A stretch of 64,000 bases of DNA from assembly GCA_045538195.1 (NCBI GenBank), contig JAZSRA010000032.1, positions 1 through 64,000 on the forward strand, in the 5' to 3' direction. The stretch's first letter is position 1, and each line of letters begins with the position of its first letter. The position numbers and the translations under genes were made by a program. Positions 25,737-33,128 of the stretch are shown here, in pieces. The DNA comes from SVTX01 sp045538195 (GTDB lineage Bacteria > Bacillota > Clostridia > Oscillospirales > CAG-272). The notes under the pieces were generated by a model. It had not been told where the DNA came from. It was given only the letters and a program-made list of their open reading frames with translations, and did not search any database.

Positions 25737-25842
25737 TTATAAGCATTCCTTCCGTGATTTTTCAAAGTCGTATTTGTGTTGAAGTATAAATTCGATATAT
25801 CGGTGAAAAAATAACTGTAACACGAACCGGACCACAATATAT

Positions 25843-25871
25843 AGTATATCATATTTGTTTTAATTTGTAAA
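25843..25871 (-). promoter_or_regulatory. Promoter of the ftsK operon
   Basis: Minus strand TTTACA, 17-bp spacer, TATACT, about 110 bp upstream of ftsK. Confidence 0.75.
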
Positions 25872-25948
25872 GGGATTTTCGCGCGGATTTTGAGTTTTTT
25901 CTTCAAACAAAAAACATTTACAAACGTGCGGGTTCAAGGTATGGATCA

Positions 25949-26332
25949 TTGAAAAGCTTAGAAACGAAAAAAAACACAACTCCGATATTTTTGGTCGCCG
26001 CTCTATCGGGATTTTGCAACGCGCTTTTAGGCGCAGGGGGCGGAATATTACTGACTCTCGCTATGGGGATCATACTTCCCCATCGCTTCGAGGATCGCAA
26101 GCAGCTTCTCGTTACGACGCAGGCTGCGATGATACCGGGGTGTATTGTTTCGTGCTTGATATACGCCGCTGACGGAATGCTTGACACGACGAATTTCGCA
26201 ATTTTTGCCATTCCTGCCATACTTGGCGGTGCGCTGGGCAGTATTTTACTGAATCGGGCAAAGCCGAGGTGGATCAACAATATTTTTTCGGCTTTAGTGA
26301 TATGGTCAGGGTTCAGAATGGTAGTGAGGTAA
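25949..26332 (+). CDS. TauE/SafE-family exporter, N-terminal half protein
   Basis: A 127-residue membrane protein with about four helices that matches the first repeat of TauE/SafE (DUF81) transporters, which export sulfite, sulfoacetate or similar organosulfur anions. Typical motifs: SGFCNALLGAGGGILL, QAAMIPGCIVS, and PAILGGALGSILLNR. Starts at TTG (25949) with AAGG about 10 bp upstream. Three bp separate it from the second half gene. Full-length family members are about 250 residues and carry both repeats; two half genes are a known arrangement in Firmicutes. Substrate unknown. Confidence 0.85.
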   Translation: MKSLETKKNTTPIFLVAALSGFCNALLGAGGGILLTLAMGIILPHRFEDRKQLLVTTQAAMIPGCIVSCLIYAADGMLDTTNFAIFAIPAILGGALGSILLNRAKPRWINNIFSALVIWSGFRMVVR

Positions 26333-26335
26333 GAT

Positions 26336-26722
26336 ATGGATAGGCCTTTATATGCGCTCGTCGCGGCAGCGGTAGCGTTCTTTATCGCAATTCTTTCGGG
26401 ACTGGGTGTAGGAAGCGGAGGACTTTTCGTTATCTGGCTGACGGCAGTATACGGAGTGACCGCAACACAGGCAAGGGGGATGAATCTGCTGTTTTTCGTT
26501 TTTTCCGCATCGGCGGCGTTGGTTTTTCATTATTTAAAGGGCAGAGTTGATATAAAACTGATATTACGGCTGGCTTTATTTGCGGTCATTGGAACGCTTG
26601 GTGGAGCTTGGCTTGCAAAGCAGATAGATTCGGGGATGTTAAGGCAGTTATTCGGTATTTTTCTTATTGCTTCGGGAGCGTATTCGCTTTTTGGGAAAAA
26701 GCTTGAAAAAAAGGAAAGTTAG
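26336..26722 (+). CDS. TauE/SafE-family exporter, C-terminal half protein (tail encoded by repeat)
   Basis: A 128-residue four-helix protein matching the second TauE/SafE repeat: FFIAILSGLGVGSGGLFVIWL, TQARGMNLLFFVFSASAAL, GTLGGAWLAKQID, LRQLFGIFLIASGAYSLF. It should pair with the upstream half to form one transporter. The last 13 codons (SLFGKKLEKKES, stop) are read from the left end of repeat element B, whose first bases CGCTTTTTGGGAAAAAGCTT also start element A. The native stop has therefore been replaced by one in the repeat, changing only the cytoplasmic tail. Confidence 0.87.
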   Translation: MDRPLYALVAAAVAFFIAILSGLGVGSGGLFVIWLTAVYGVTATQARGMNLLFFVFSASAALVFHYLKGRVDIKLILRLALFAVIGTLGGAWLAKQIDSGMLRQLFGIFLIASGAYSLFGKKLEKKES

Positions 26723-27396
26723 AGAATGGTTTAATGTTACTTTCCTGCCATCAGCTGCAGGAAAGTAACCAAAGGAAAGCCGCACGGGGGCAGGAGGAGT
26801 CTTGATTTTCAAAATACGGCAAGCCATAATTTGAAAATCTGCAACATCCTCCTCCCCCGTGACCCCCAACCTCTGCAAGGTATAATATTTTTCATTGTGT
26901 AGCCGCACGCTGAACAATTTAGTGGAGTTTTTAGTTTATCTTTGACTAAGTCTTTCTTTTGCTTGCGTAGGCATACGCAAGCAAGGTGAGGAACTCACCT
27001 CGCGCGGCGAACCACGCCGCTAAAAAGACCAGTTGAATGTTTATTCTTAGAAATATGTAAGCTTCGTGGTTCGAAGCGCGACTTTGGTTCTTACCCTTGC
27101 TCGCATATGCTTTTGCGAGCAAAAGAGAGACAAATGTTTTAGATGGACAAAGAACTAAACTTAAAGGTTTAGCCTCTGTCTTTAAACCGAAGATCTCTCT
27201 TTAATAATTAGAGAGGGGATTCTTAAGGGGAGAGGCTGTTAAAACGGACAAAAATGCGGCTTGCTGCCTTTTTGTCCGTAAGACCCCTCTCCCCTTAAGC
27301 GGCGTTCTTTGGGTACTTTTCTGTCGACGGAGACAGAAAAGTACATCCAAAACATCTTCTAACCTCCTTTTTGCCAAGCTTTTTCTCAAAAAAGCG
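26685..27396. repeat. Modular hairpin element, copy B, with terminal inverted repeats
   Basis: Left end CGCTTTTTGGGAAAAAGCTTG (26685) and right end AAGCTTTTTCTCAAAAAAGCG (27396) are inverted copies of each other over roughly 39 bp, including GTTAGA-like inner ends. The modules match copy A in order: TTACTTTCCTGC/GCAGGAAAGTAA (26737-26768), GCTTGCGTA/TACGCAAGC (26961-26982), GCGGCG/CGCCGC, GCTTCG/CGAAGC, TTGCTCGCA/TGCGAGCAA, CTTAAGGGGAGAGG/CCTCTCCCCTTAAG (27222-27299), GTACTTTTCTGTC/GACAGAAAAGTAC (27313-27344). Several stems differ from A by paired changes that keep pairing. No protein gene is seen inside. Confidence 0.82.
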
Positions 27397-27416
27397 AAAA
27401 AAATTTCAAAAACCCC

Positions 27417-27445
27417 TTTACAAACTGTTTTTTATATGTTATAAT
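27417..27445 (+). promoter_or_regulatory. Promoter of rpsO-pnp
   Basis: TTTACA, 17-bp spacer, exact TATAAT, 20 bp beyond the right end of element B. The transcript would have a leader of about 150 nt that could fold (e.g. GGCTTCTCGAGGC, CTCCTTTCGGAG) and may hold the S15 autoregulatory site; no known leader class is recognised. Confidence 0.8.
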
Positions 27446-27600
27446 GTACGCTGTATAACGGCGGCACGGCTTCTCGAGGCTATAAGTTACGCCCGTAAAA
27501 CTCCTTTCGGAGACAACCCAAAGCGTGAATTTCACCCTCTCGGTTGCGGTGCGGTCCGTGAAACAAAAATCTATTTTATTTTCGAAAGGTGAATACGAAA

Positions 27601-27864
27601 ATGACAGCAGCAGAAAAGCAGGCAATTATTGAAAAGTACGCTACCCACGAGGGTGACACCGGATCTCCCGAGGTTCAGATCGCAATTCTTACTCACAGAA
27701 TTTCCAACCTCACCGAGCACCTCAAGGGCAACCACAAGGACAACCACAGCCGTCGCGGTCTCTTCAAGATGGTAGGTCACAGAAGAAACCTTCTGGGCTA
27801 TCTCCAGAAGACCGATATCAACAGATACAGAGCTATCGTTGAGAAGCTTGGCCTTAGAAAGTAA
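27601..27864 (+). CDS. rpsO: 30S ribosomal protein S15
   Basis: An 87-residue protein that binds the central domain of 16S rRNA early in 30S assembly. Diagnostic segments: HEGDTGSPEVQIAILTHRI, HLKGNHKDNHSRRGLFKMVGHRRNLLGYL. Starts at ATG 27601 with AAAGGTG 9 bp upstream; an in-frame GTG four codons earlier overlaps that site and is rejected. Followed by pnp in the classic rpsO-pnp order. Highly expressed codon pattern. Confidence 0.98.
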   Translation: MTAAEKQAIIEKYATHEGDTGSPEVQIAILTHRISNLTEHLKGNHKDNHSRRGLFKMVGHRRNLLGYLQKTDINRYRAIVEKLGLRK

Positions 27865-27960
27865 TAATTGTATAAGAAACGGAGTGCCGAGATATGCTTG
27901 TCACTCCGCTTCTTGCTGTAAAAACACCAAACATTAAGTAAAAGCACGTGAGATTTAGCG

Positions 27961-28003
27961 CTTAAATATGCACCCGAAACCTGCTTTCGGACGTGTATTT
28001 AAG
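27961..28003 (+). promoter_or_regulatory. Large hairpin in the pnp leader
   Basis: CTTAAATA...GCAC-CCGAAA pairs with TTTCGG-CGTG...TATTTAAG (27961-28003) between rpsO and pnp. In other bacteria a leader stem cut by RNase III lets PNPase repress its own mRNA. The fold and place match that idea, but the function here is inferred. A second stem, CGGAGTG/CACTCCG, lies at about 27878-27903. Confidence 0.5.
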
Positions 28004-28047
28004 TTCTAAAGCTCCGTGCAAAAATAAACAAAACGGAGGAATTTAAA

Positions 28048-30195
28048 ATGTCCACTTCTATCGTAAGCTCCGCTATGGAGTTCAAGAACTTCAAAAAGTT
28101 CAACTACACCCTGGCAGGCCGTCCCCTCGTAATCGAGAACGGTAAAATGGCAGGTCTTGCAAACGGTTCCGTCCTCGTTCGCTACGGTGAGACCGCAGTT
28201 CTCTGCTGTGCAACCGCTTCCGAAAAGCCCCGTGACGGCATCGACTTCCTTCCCCTCTCCGTCGACTTCGACGAGAGAATGTACGCAGCCGGTAAGATCC
28301 CCGGCGGTTACTTGAAGCGTGAGGGCAAGCCTTCCGAGAAAGCAGTACTCACCAGCCGTGTTATCGACCGTCCTATCAGACCCCTTTTTCCCAAGGACCT
28401 TCGTAACGACGTAGCTCTTACTCTTACCGTTATGAGCGTTGACCCCGATTGCGCACCCGAGGTTGCCGCAATGATCGGTGCTTCCACCGCTCTCGCTATC
28501 TCCGACATTCCGTGGAACGGCCCCATCGGCGGCGTTCACATCGGTCTTATCGACGGTAAGTTTATTGTCAACCCCACTACCGCACAGCAGAAGGTTTCCG
28601 ACCTCCAGCTCACCGTTGCCGCCTCTATGGAGAAGGTCGTTATGATCGAGGCAGGCGCTAACGAGGTTGAGGACGGCGTTATGTATGACGCTATTATGCT
28701 CGCTCACAAGGAGATCAAGTCTCTCCTCGAATTCATCAACGCTATCGTTGATGAGATCGGTAAGCCCAAGTTCTCTTATCCCTCTTGCGAACTCGACCAC
28801 GATATGTTTGACAAGATCTTCGACTTCTGTGAAAAGGACGTTATGTTCGCTCTCGACACCGATGACAAGACGGTTCGTGACGCAAGAATGTTCCCCATCA
28901 AGGAAGCAATCCTTGAGAAGTTCACCGAGGAATATCCCGAGCTTCCCGGTATGATGGACGAGCTTGTTTATAAGATCCAGAAGAAGATCGTTCGCCGTTG
29001 GTTGCTCGTTGACAAGAAGAGAGTTGACGGCAGAAGCATGAACCAGATCAGAGGTCTCGCTGCTGAGGTTGACGTTCTTCCCAGAACCCACGGTTCGGGT
29101 CTCTTCACCAGAGGTCAGACTCAGGTTCTCACAGTTGCTACTCTCGGTACTCTCTCCGAGGCTCAGATGCTCGACGGTATCGACTCCGAGACTTCCAAGA
29201 GATACATGCACCACTACAACATGCCCGGCTTCTCCACAGGTGAAGCTAAGGCAGTCAGATCTCCCGGACGCCGTGAGATCGGTCACGGAGCGCTTGCTGA
29301 GCGTTCTCTCGTTCCCGTTCTTCCCTCCGAGGAGGAATTCCCCTATGCTATCCGTCTTGTTTCCGACGTAGTTTCCTCTAACGGTTCTACCTCTCAGGGT
29401 TCTGTTTGCGGTTCTACCCTTGCTCTTATGGCAGCAGGCGTTCCGATCAAGGCTCCCGTTGCAGGTATTTCCTGCGGTCTTATCACCGCTGAGGACGGCT
29501 CTTGGGACACCATGATCGACATTCAGGGTCTCGAGGACTTCTACGGCGACATGGACTTCAAGGTAGCAGGTACCAAGAAGGGTATCACCTCCATTCAGAT
29601 GGACCTTAAGGTTGACGGTCTTACCCCCGAGATCATCGCTCGCGCGTTCGAGCAGACCAAGGCAGGCCGTGAGTATATTATCGACGAGGTTATTCTCAAA
29701 GCTATCGAGGCTCCCAGAGCAGAGGTAAGCAAATATGCTCCCAAGATGACCTCCTTCAAGATCGACCCCGACAAGATCCGTGAGGTTATCGGTAAGGGCG
29801 GCTCTGTAATTCAGAAGATCTGCGCCGATTCCGGTGCAAAGGTTGACATCAACGACGACGGTATCATCACCATAGCCGCTATCAACGGTGAGTCTGCCGC
29901 TATCGCTAAGTCCATGATCGACGCTATCGTATTCGAGCCTGAGGTTGGCTGCTGCTACAACGGTACAGTCGTTAAGATCCTCGCAAGCAAGGACAAGCCC
30001 AACGAGGACGTTGGATGCTTCGTTGAGTACGCTCCCGGCAAGGAGGGCATGGTTCACATCTCCAAGATCTGCGACAAGAGAATCAACAAGGTTACCGACG
30101 CTGGTATCGATGTTGGAAGCTCTGTTGTAGTTAAGTACATGGGTCTTGATAAGAAGGGCCGTATGGACTTCTCTATCAGAGACGCAAAGAACTGA
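28048..30195 (+). CDS. pnp: Polyribonucleotide nucleotidyltransferase (PNPase)
   Basis: A 715-residue trimeric 3'-5' phosphorolytic exoribonuclease of mRNA turnover. First RNase PH-like domain (about 12-240: YGETAVLCCATASEKPRDGIDFLPLSVDFDER split over 40-75), alpha-helical linker, second RNase PH domain (about 315-545: GLFTRGQTQVL, RREIGHGALAERSLVPVLPSEEEFPY), KH domain (about 565-625: DPDKIREVIGKGGSVIQKI) and S1 domain (about 635-710). All phosphorolysis motifs are present. GGAGG lies 7 bp before the ATG. The open frame on the opposite strand is a codon-bias shadow. Confidence 0.98.
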   Translation: MSTSIVSSAMEFKNFKKFNYTLAGRPLVIENGKMAGLANGSVLVRYGETAVLCCATASEKPRDGIDFLPLSVDFDERMYAAGKIPGGYLKREGKPSEKAVLTSRVIDRPIRPLFPKDLRNDVALTLTVMSVDPDCAPEVAAMIGASTALAISDIPWNGPIGGVHIGLIDGKFIVNPTTAQQKVSDLQLTVAASMEKVVMIEAGANEVEDGVMYDAIMLAHKEIKSLLEFINAIVDEIGKPKFSYPSCELDHDMFDKIFDFCEKDVMFALDTDDKTVRDARMFPIKEAILEKFTEEYPELPGMMDELVYKIQKKIVRRWLLVDKKRVDGRSMNQIRGLAAEVDVLPRTHGSGLFTRGQTQVLTVATLGTLSEAQMLDGIDSETSKRYMHHYNMPGFSTGEAKAVRSPGRREIGHGALAERSLVPVLPSEEEFPYAIRLVSDVVSSNGSTSQGSVCGSTLALMAAGVPIKAPVAGISCGLITAEDGSWDTMIDIQGLEDFYGDMDFKVAGTKKGITSIQMDLKVDGLTPEIIARAFEQTKAGREYIIDEVILKAIEAPRAEVSKYAPKMTSFKIDPDKIREVIGKGGSVIQKICADSGAKVDINDDGIITIAAINGESAAIAKSMIDAIVFEPEVGCCYNGTVVKILASKDKPNEDVGCFVEYAPGKEGMVHISKICDKRINKVTDAGIDVGSSVVVKYMGLDKKGRMDFSIRDAKN

Positions 30196-30211
30196 TATAT
30201 CGTAAACAAAC

Positions 30212-30240
30212 TGCAAGGGCAGATATTCCCTGCCCTTGCA
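30212..30240 (+). terminator. Hairpin after pnp, weak terminator
   Basis: Perfect 11-bp stem TGCAAGGGCAG / CTGCCCTTGCA (30212-30240). Only a loose T tract follows, so readthrough into the next gene is likely. Confidence 0.5.
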
Positions 30241-30271
30241 TGAATTTTAAAAGCTGAAAGGAGAACACAAG

Positions 30272-31129
30272 ATGGATTTTCTTAACAAATTCGACAAACA
30301 GCAGGTGCAAAAGATTACTCTTATCGTAATCGCCGCGCTCACAATTCTCGCGCTAGTGCTTCTTCTCGTTATAATTATCGCAAGCGTGAATCCCGCCCCC
30401 CCCTTCGGAATTTCTGATGGATTCACCGATCTCAAGGAGATCACTGTCACAGAGAAGGATCTCCAAACAGGCTCCCTTGTTTTGGCTGACGACGATCATC
30501 GCTACAACTATCAATTCAGCGACAGCGATCTTGAAGTGTTCGGTGCATATAGAGATAACAATCTCCCCACAGACGAGTCCGGAGCGCCTATAAACAAGTA
30601 TTATATGAATGAAAAGTCTGCCATGAAAATGACAAAGGAGGCTATGGAAGCCGCTCACAATATGTTGGTCGCGGCAGAGGCTTCGGTAAAAAAGGACGAT
30701 CTTCTTGTTGCTTACACCTATGGATACAACGAGGCAGACAGCCAAGAGTACAATACTGCTCTGTTCATATATCTTACCAATTATAATAACGGCAAGCTTG
30801 ATAGATCTTACAGTAACTGGTTCGATGAGAATGCCACAAAGTACGGCTTTATCGAAAGCTTTGAGGACGGCTACCGCTACGTTGGCGTTGCTCACGCTAA
30901 GTCTATCAGCGAAAGCAAGGATATTAACTCCCTTGCAGACTATATCGCATACTTGAAGGAGAATACAAGCGTCAACAAGACTATCGAGATCGAGATTGAA
31001 GGTTCAACCTACAAGACCTACTATGTCTCCTGCAAGACAGGCGATACAATCAAGGTTCCCAAGGATGCTGATTACACCATTTCCGGCACCAATGAGGGCG
31101 GAGTTATCATAACCGTAAAGACAAAATAA
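30272..31129 (+). CDS. Membrane-anchored M15B/VanY-like protein lacking zinc ligands
   Basis: A 285-residue protein with a cytoplasmic N-terminus, one membrane helix (about 15-37) and an extracellular domain. Residues 113-230 follow the pattern of M15B D,D-carboxypeptidases: SQEYNTALFIYL (157-168) aligns with the SEHQTGLAVDL zinc motif, and NWFDENATKYGFIESFEDGYRYVGVAHAKSI matches the WLxENAxKYGFI...WHFRYVG region, split over 182-213. The metal ligands are replaced: His by Tyr160, Asp by Tyr167 and the WH His by Gly200. It is therefore probably a non-catalytic cell-wall-binding relative. AAAGGAG precedes the ATG. Assignment by motif reading only. Confidence 0.6.
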   Translation: MDFLNKFDKQQVQKITLIVIAALTILALVLLLVIIIASVNPAPPFGISDGFTDLKEITVTEKDLQTGSLVLADDDHRYNYQFSDSDLEVFGAYRDNNLPTDESGAPINKYYMNEKSAMKMTKEAMEAAHNMLVAAEASVKKDDLLVAYTYGYNEADSQEYNTALFIYLTNYNNGKLDRSYSNWFDENATKYGFIESFEDGYRYVGVAHAKSISESKDINSLADYIAYLKENTSVNKTIEIEIEGSTYKTYYVSCKTGDTIKVPKDADYTISGTNEGGVIITVKTK

Positions 31130-31141
31130 TAATCTACATTG

Positions 31142-31179
31142 TTGGGGAAACGCTATATAACGTGTTTCCCCAATATTTT
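31142..31179 (+). terminator. Terminator after M15B-like gene
   Basis: Stem TTGGGGAAAC / GTTTCCCCAA (31142-31151 with 31164-31173), then TATTTTA. Confidence 0.65.
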
Positions 31180-31222
31180 AAAGGGGTATAATAACTAAAG
31201 ATATACACGCAGGAGGTATAAC

Positions 31223-31504
31223 ATGACCGGAAAAGAAATCGGTTGCAGCATAGGCAACGGACTTAACAAGGCGAAGGCAGGCATCCTTGCTATATTTGGA
31301 AAAACGGGCGACGCATTCAACGATTATGATGTGATCGTCAACGTCGTGGAACACGGCAAGGGCGAGGCCGCAGAACCTACGGGAACCAGAAATTATCACA
31401 GAAAATACAGAATTAATCTCGGAAACGTAGCTCTTGCAGTTGTGGGCGGTCTTATGGTTCTGGCTATCGTTATCGGTATCACAAGTCTCTTTGACAAGGA
31501 TTGA
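31223..31504 (+). CDS. Small tail-anchored membrane protein, unknown function
   Basis: A 93-residue protein with AGGAGG 7 bp before its ATG. Residues 1-65 are soluble and polar (GNGLNKAKAGILAIFGKTGDAFNDYDVIVNVVEHG split over 12-46), and one membrane helix (about 67-88, VALAVVGGLMVLAIVIGITSLF) ends the chain, so it looks tail-anchored. No family is recognised. The next gene begins 5 bp after its stop, so they are co-transcribed and probably coupled. Confidence 0.75.
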   Translation: MTGKEIGCSIGNGLNKAKAGILAIFGKTGDAFNDYDVIVNVVEHGKGEAAEPTGTRNYHRKYRINLGNVALAVVGGLMVLAIVIGITSLFDKD

Positions 31505-31509
31505 TCAAA

Positions 31510-32235
31510 ATGAAATATTTTACAAAAAAATGGTTTGCCGACACGGTTCTTGCCGAAATGTGCTTTCAGGTAAAAAAGACCGCAAAGGCAGAAAAATTAT
31601 CCGAAAAATATTATCTTTCGCTCTACAAGGATCAAAAAAAATGGTTCATTAAGAACGAAAAGTTTATCGCTAAGCACAATAAGGTAAAATTCGATCTTGA
31701 CGCTGCCGAGGCGGCGTTTGAGGCGAGTCACAGGGAAAACCTTGATTACGTCAAGGCCAACGTCCCCGCAGAAATACTTGACAAGGTTGCCGATCTTCGC
31801 GTGCTTGCGCTGGGTTGCGCGTCTTACGGCGTCTACGACGCTCTGGTTCGCTTTTGTGGGAAGGTAAATCACCGTTGCGAGCAGGTGACCGAGGCTTACG
31901 ACGCCGAAGTCGAACTGCTTGCCGAGAAGATCGGTTGGGAAAAGATAAATCTTTTGAACCGTCTTTCAAACTCAGCTATCGAGCTTTGCGAGGAAAGCGG
32001 AGACGGCAAATTCGCGTTTGCTACAAGCACGGAATACACGGGTGTTCCCTGCCGCGTCGATCTTTTGAATGCTCGCGTCATCAAATTCGACGAGGGGCTT
32101 GTAGGCTCGGCAGTAGCACATTTTGAAATTCTGCCCTCTGAGAGCGGCAGACTCTCGTTCTCTGCTCTTTGTCAGAACCTCGACGGCTCTCTTTTAGAGT
32201 TTTCGGCAGAGATGGATGATCTTGAAGTCATCTGA
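31510..32235 (+). CDS. DUF4085-like protein of unknown function
   Basis: A 241-residue soluble protein. The start is placed at ATG 31510 because AAGGA ends 9 bp upstream and family members tend to begin MKYFTKxWF; a TTG three codons earlier is open too. The helical N-terminal half (charged, SEKYYLSLYKDQKKWFIKNE) and a beta-rich C-terminal half (LLNARVIKFDEG, HFEILPSESGRLSFSALCQN) resemble the DUF4085 group, whose role is unknown. Overall acidic, no signal peptide. Follows the tail-anchored gene and is closed by a terminator. Confidence 0.65.
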   Translation: MKYFTKKWFADTVLAEMCFQVKKTAKAEKLSEKYYLSLYKDQKKWFIKNEKFIAKHNKVKFDLDAAEAAFEASHRENLDYVKANVPAEILDKVADLRVLALGCASYGVYDALVRFCGKVNHRCEQVTEAYDAEVELLAEKIGWEKINLLNRLSNSAIELCEESGDGKFAFATSTEYTGVPCRVDLLNARVIKFDEGLVGSAVAHFEILPSESGRLSFSALCQNLDGSLLEFSAEMDDLEVI

Positions 32236-32242
32236 TACATTT

Positions 32243-32278
32243 ACCGTCTGCGTTTTTCGGCGCGGACGGTATTTTTTA
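32243..32278 (+). terminator. Terminator after DUF4085-like gene
   Basis: Stem ACCGTCtGCG / CGCgGACGGT (32243-32252 with 32261-32270), then ATTTTTT. Confidence 0.85.
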
Positions 32279-32306
32279 GATCAACCTTTATTCGACTAAA
32301 AATCCC

Positions 32307-32335
32307 TTGACAAAAGGGTCAAAAAGTTGTATAAT
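32307..32335 (+). promoter_or_regulatory. Consensus promoter of smpB
   Basis: Exact TTGACA, 17-bp spacer, exact TATAAT; start expected near 32342. Confidence 0.9.
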
Positions 32336-32385
32336 TGTAAGGCTGATCGATTTTCGGTTAAGAATTTCGGAGGGAGGTGTCCGTT

Positions 32386-32850
32386 TTGGCAGAAAAAAAG
32401 AGCGGGAACAAAATTATCGCTCAAAATAAAAAGGCGTATCACGACTATTTCGTGGACGAAAAATATGAGGCGGGCATCGAACTTTTCGGTACCGAGGTCA
32501 AAAGCTTGCGCGCAGGAGCTGTGAATCTCAAGGATTCCTATATCGATGTCAAGGATGGCGAGCTTTTTGTTATCGGTATGCACGTAAGTCCGTATGAGCA
32601 TGGAAACATCTTCAATCGTGATCCGCTCCGCAAGCGCAAGCTTCTGATGCACAAGCGCGAGATAATGAAGCTTCACGGTCTGGTATCGCAAAAAGGTGTT
32701 TCACTCATTCCCCTATCTCTCTATTTTTCAGGCTCGCGTGTAAAAGTCGAGGTGGGTCTCTGTCGAGGTAAAAAGCTCTACGACAAGCGTGACAGCATCG
32801 CCAAGCACGACGCAGACCGCGAGATCGAGCGCAGAATGAAGGATCGTTAG
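32386..32850 (+). CDS. smpB: SsrA-binding protein SmpB
   Basis: A 154-residue tmRNA partner for rescue of stalled ribosomes. Signature segments: IIAQNKKAYHDYFVDEKYEAGIELFGTEVKSLRAG (split near residue 25), SYIDVKDGELFVIGMHVSPYEHGN, and the basic C-terminal tail RGKKLYDKRDSIAKHDADREIERRMKDR (positions about 126-153) that enters the ribosomal mRNA channel. The likely start is TTG at 32386, with GGAGGGAGG ending 8 bp upstream; an in-frame GTG at 32377 overlaps that site. tmRNA lies 280 bp downstream, the usual smpB-ssrA pairing. Confidence 0.96.
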   Translation: MAEKKSGNKIIAQNKKAYHDYFVDEKYEAGIELFGTEVKSLRAGAVNLKDSYIDVKDGELFVIGMHVSPYEHGNIFNRDPLRKRKLLMHKREIMKLHGLVSQKGVSLIPLSLYFSGSRVKVEVGLCRGKKLYDKRDSIAKHDADREIERRMKDR

Positions 32851-32855
32851 GATGC

Positions 32856-32906
32856 GATTGCAAGAACCTTTTTGAAAAAAGGTTCCTGCACCTCCAAAAA
32901 CTTTCC
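32856..32906. repeat. Short hairpin repeat after smpB
   Basis: GAACCTTTTTGAAAAAAGGTTC forms an 11-bp palindromic hairpin, followed by CTCCAAAAACTTTCC. The same core and trailing motif are found at 2353-2410 and in the rnpB insertion. May also terminate smpB. Confidence 0.55.
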
Positions 32907-33022
32907 ACAAGAAAGGGCTTAATGCACGCCGTTTAGTCCTTGAAAATGGGATTGATTTTAATCAATGTCCCTCTGCTATCGTGTTGCAAGTAAAAATTAA
33001 AGCAGCAATTCTAACTTCAAAC

Positions 33023-33124
33023 GCTTTGCGTAAGCAAAGCATATCACTCGCGCGTGGCGCGAATATAACTTCAAATCGCCCCCGCGATTTGAAACATCAC
33101 TCGAAAATCGTTTCACGATTTTCG
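33023..33124. repeat. Four tandem hairpins directly before tmRNA
   Basis: GCTTTGC/GCAAAGC (33023-33040), TCGCGC/GCGCGA (33048-33062), TTCAAATCGC/GCGATTTGAA (33070-33093) and CGAAAATCGT/ACGATTTTCG (33102-33124) follow each other, joined by near-identical linkers ATATCAC, ATATAAC and ACATCACT. Stems are unrelated in sequence; linkers are kept. The last hairpin ends 4 bp before the tmRNA 5' end. No consensus promoter lies between the array and tmRNA. Confidence 0.75.
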
Positions 33125-33128
33125 CCAT

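Noticed and set aside
28006..30216. 736-codon open frame on the minus strand opposite pnp
   Set aside because: It exactly shadows pnp, a certain gene with strong codon bias; the product has no recognisable domain and no ribosome-binding site.
33023..33124. Possible CRISPR-like or tRNA-like cluster before tmRNA
   Set aside because: Constant parts are only 7-8 bp, variable parts are perfect hairpins, and no cas genes or tRNA folds are present.
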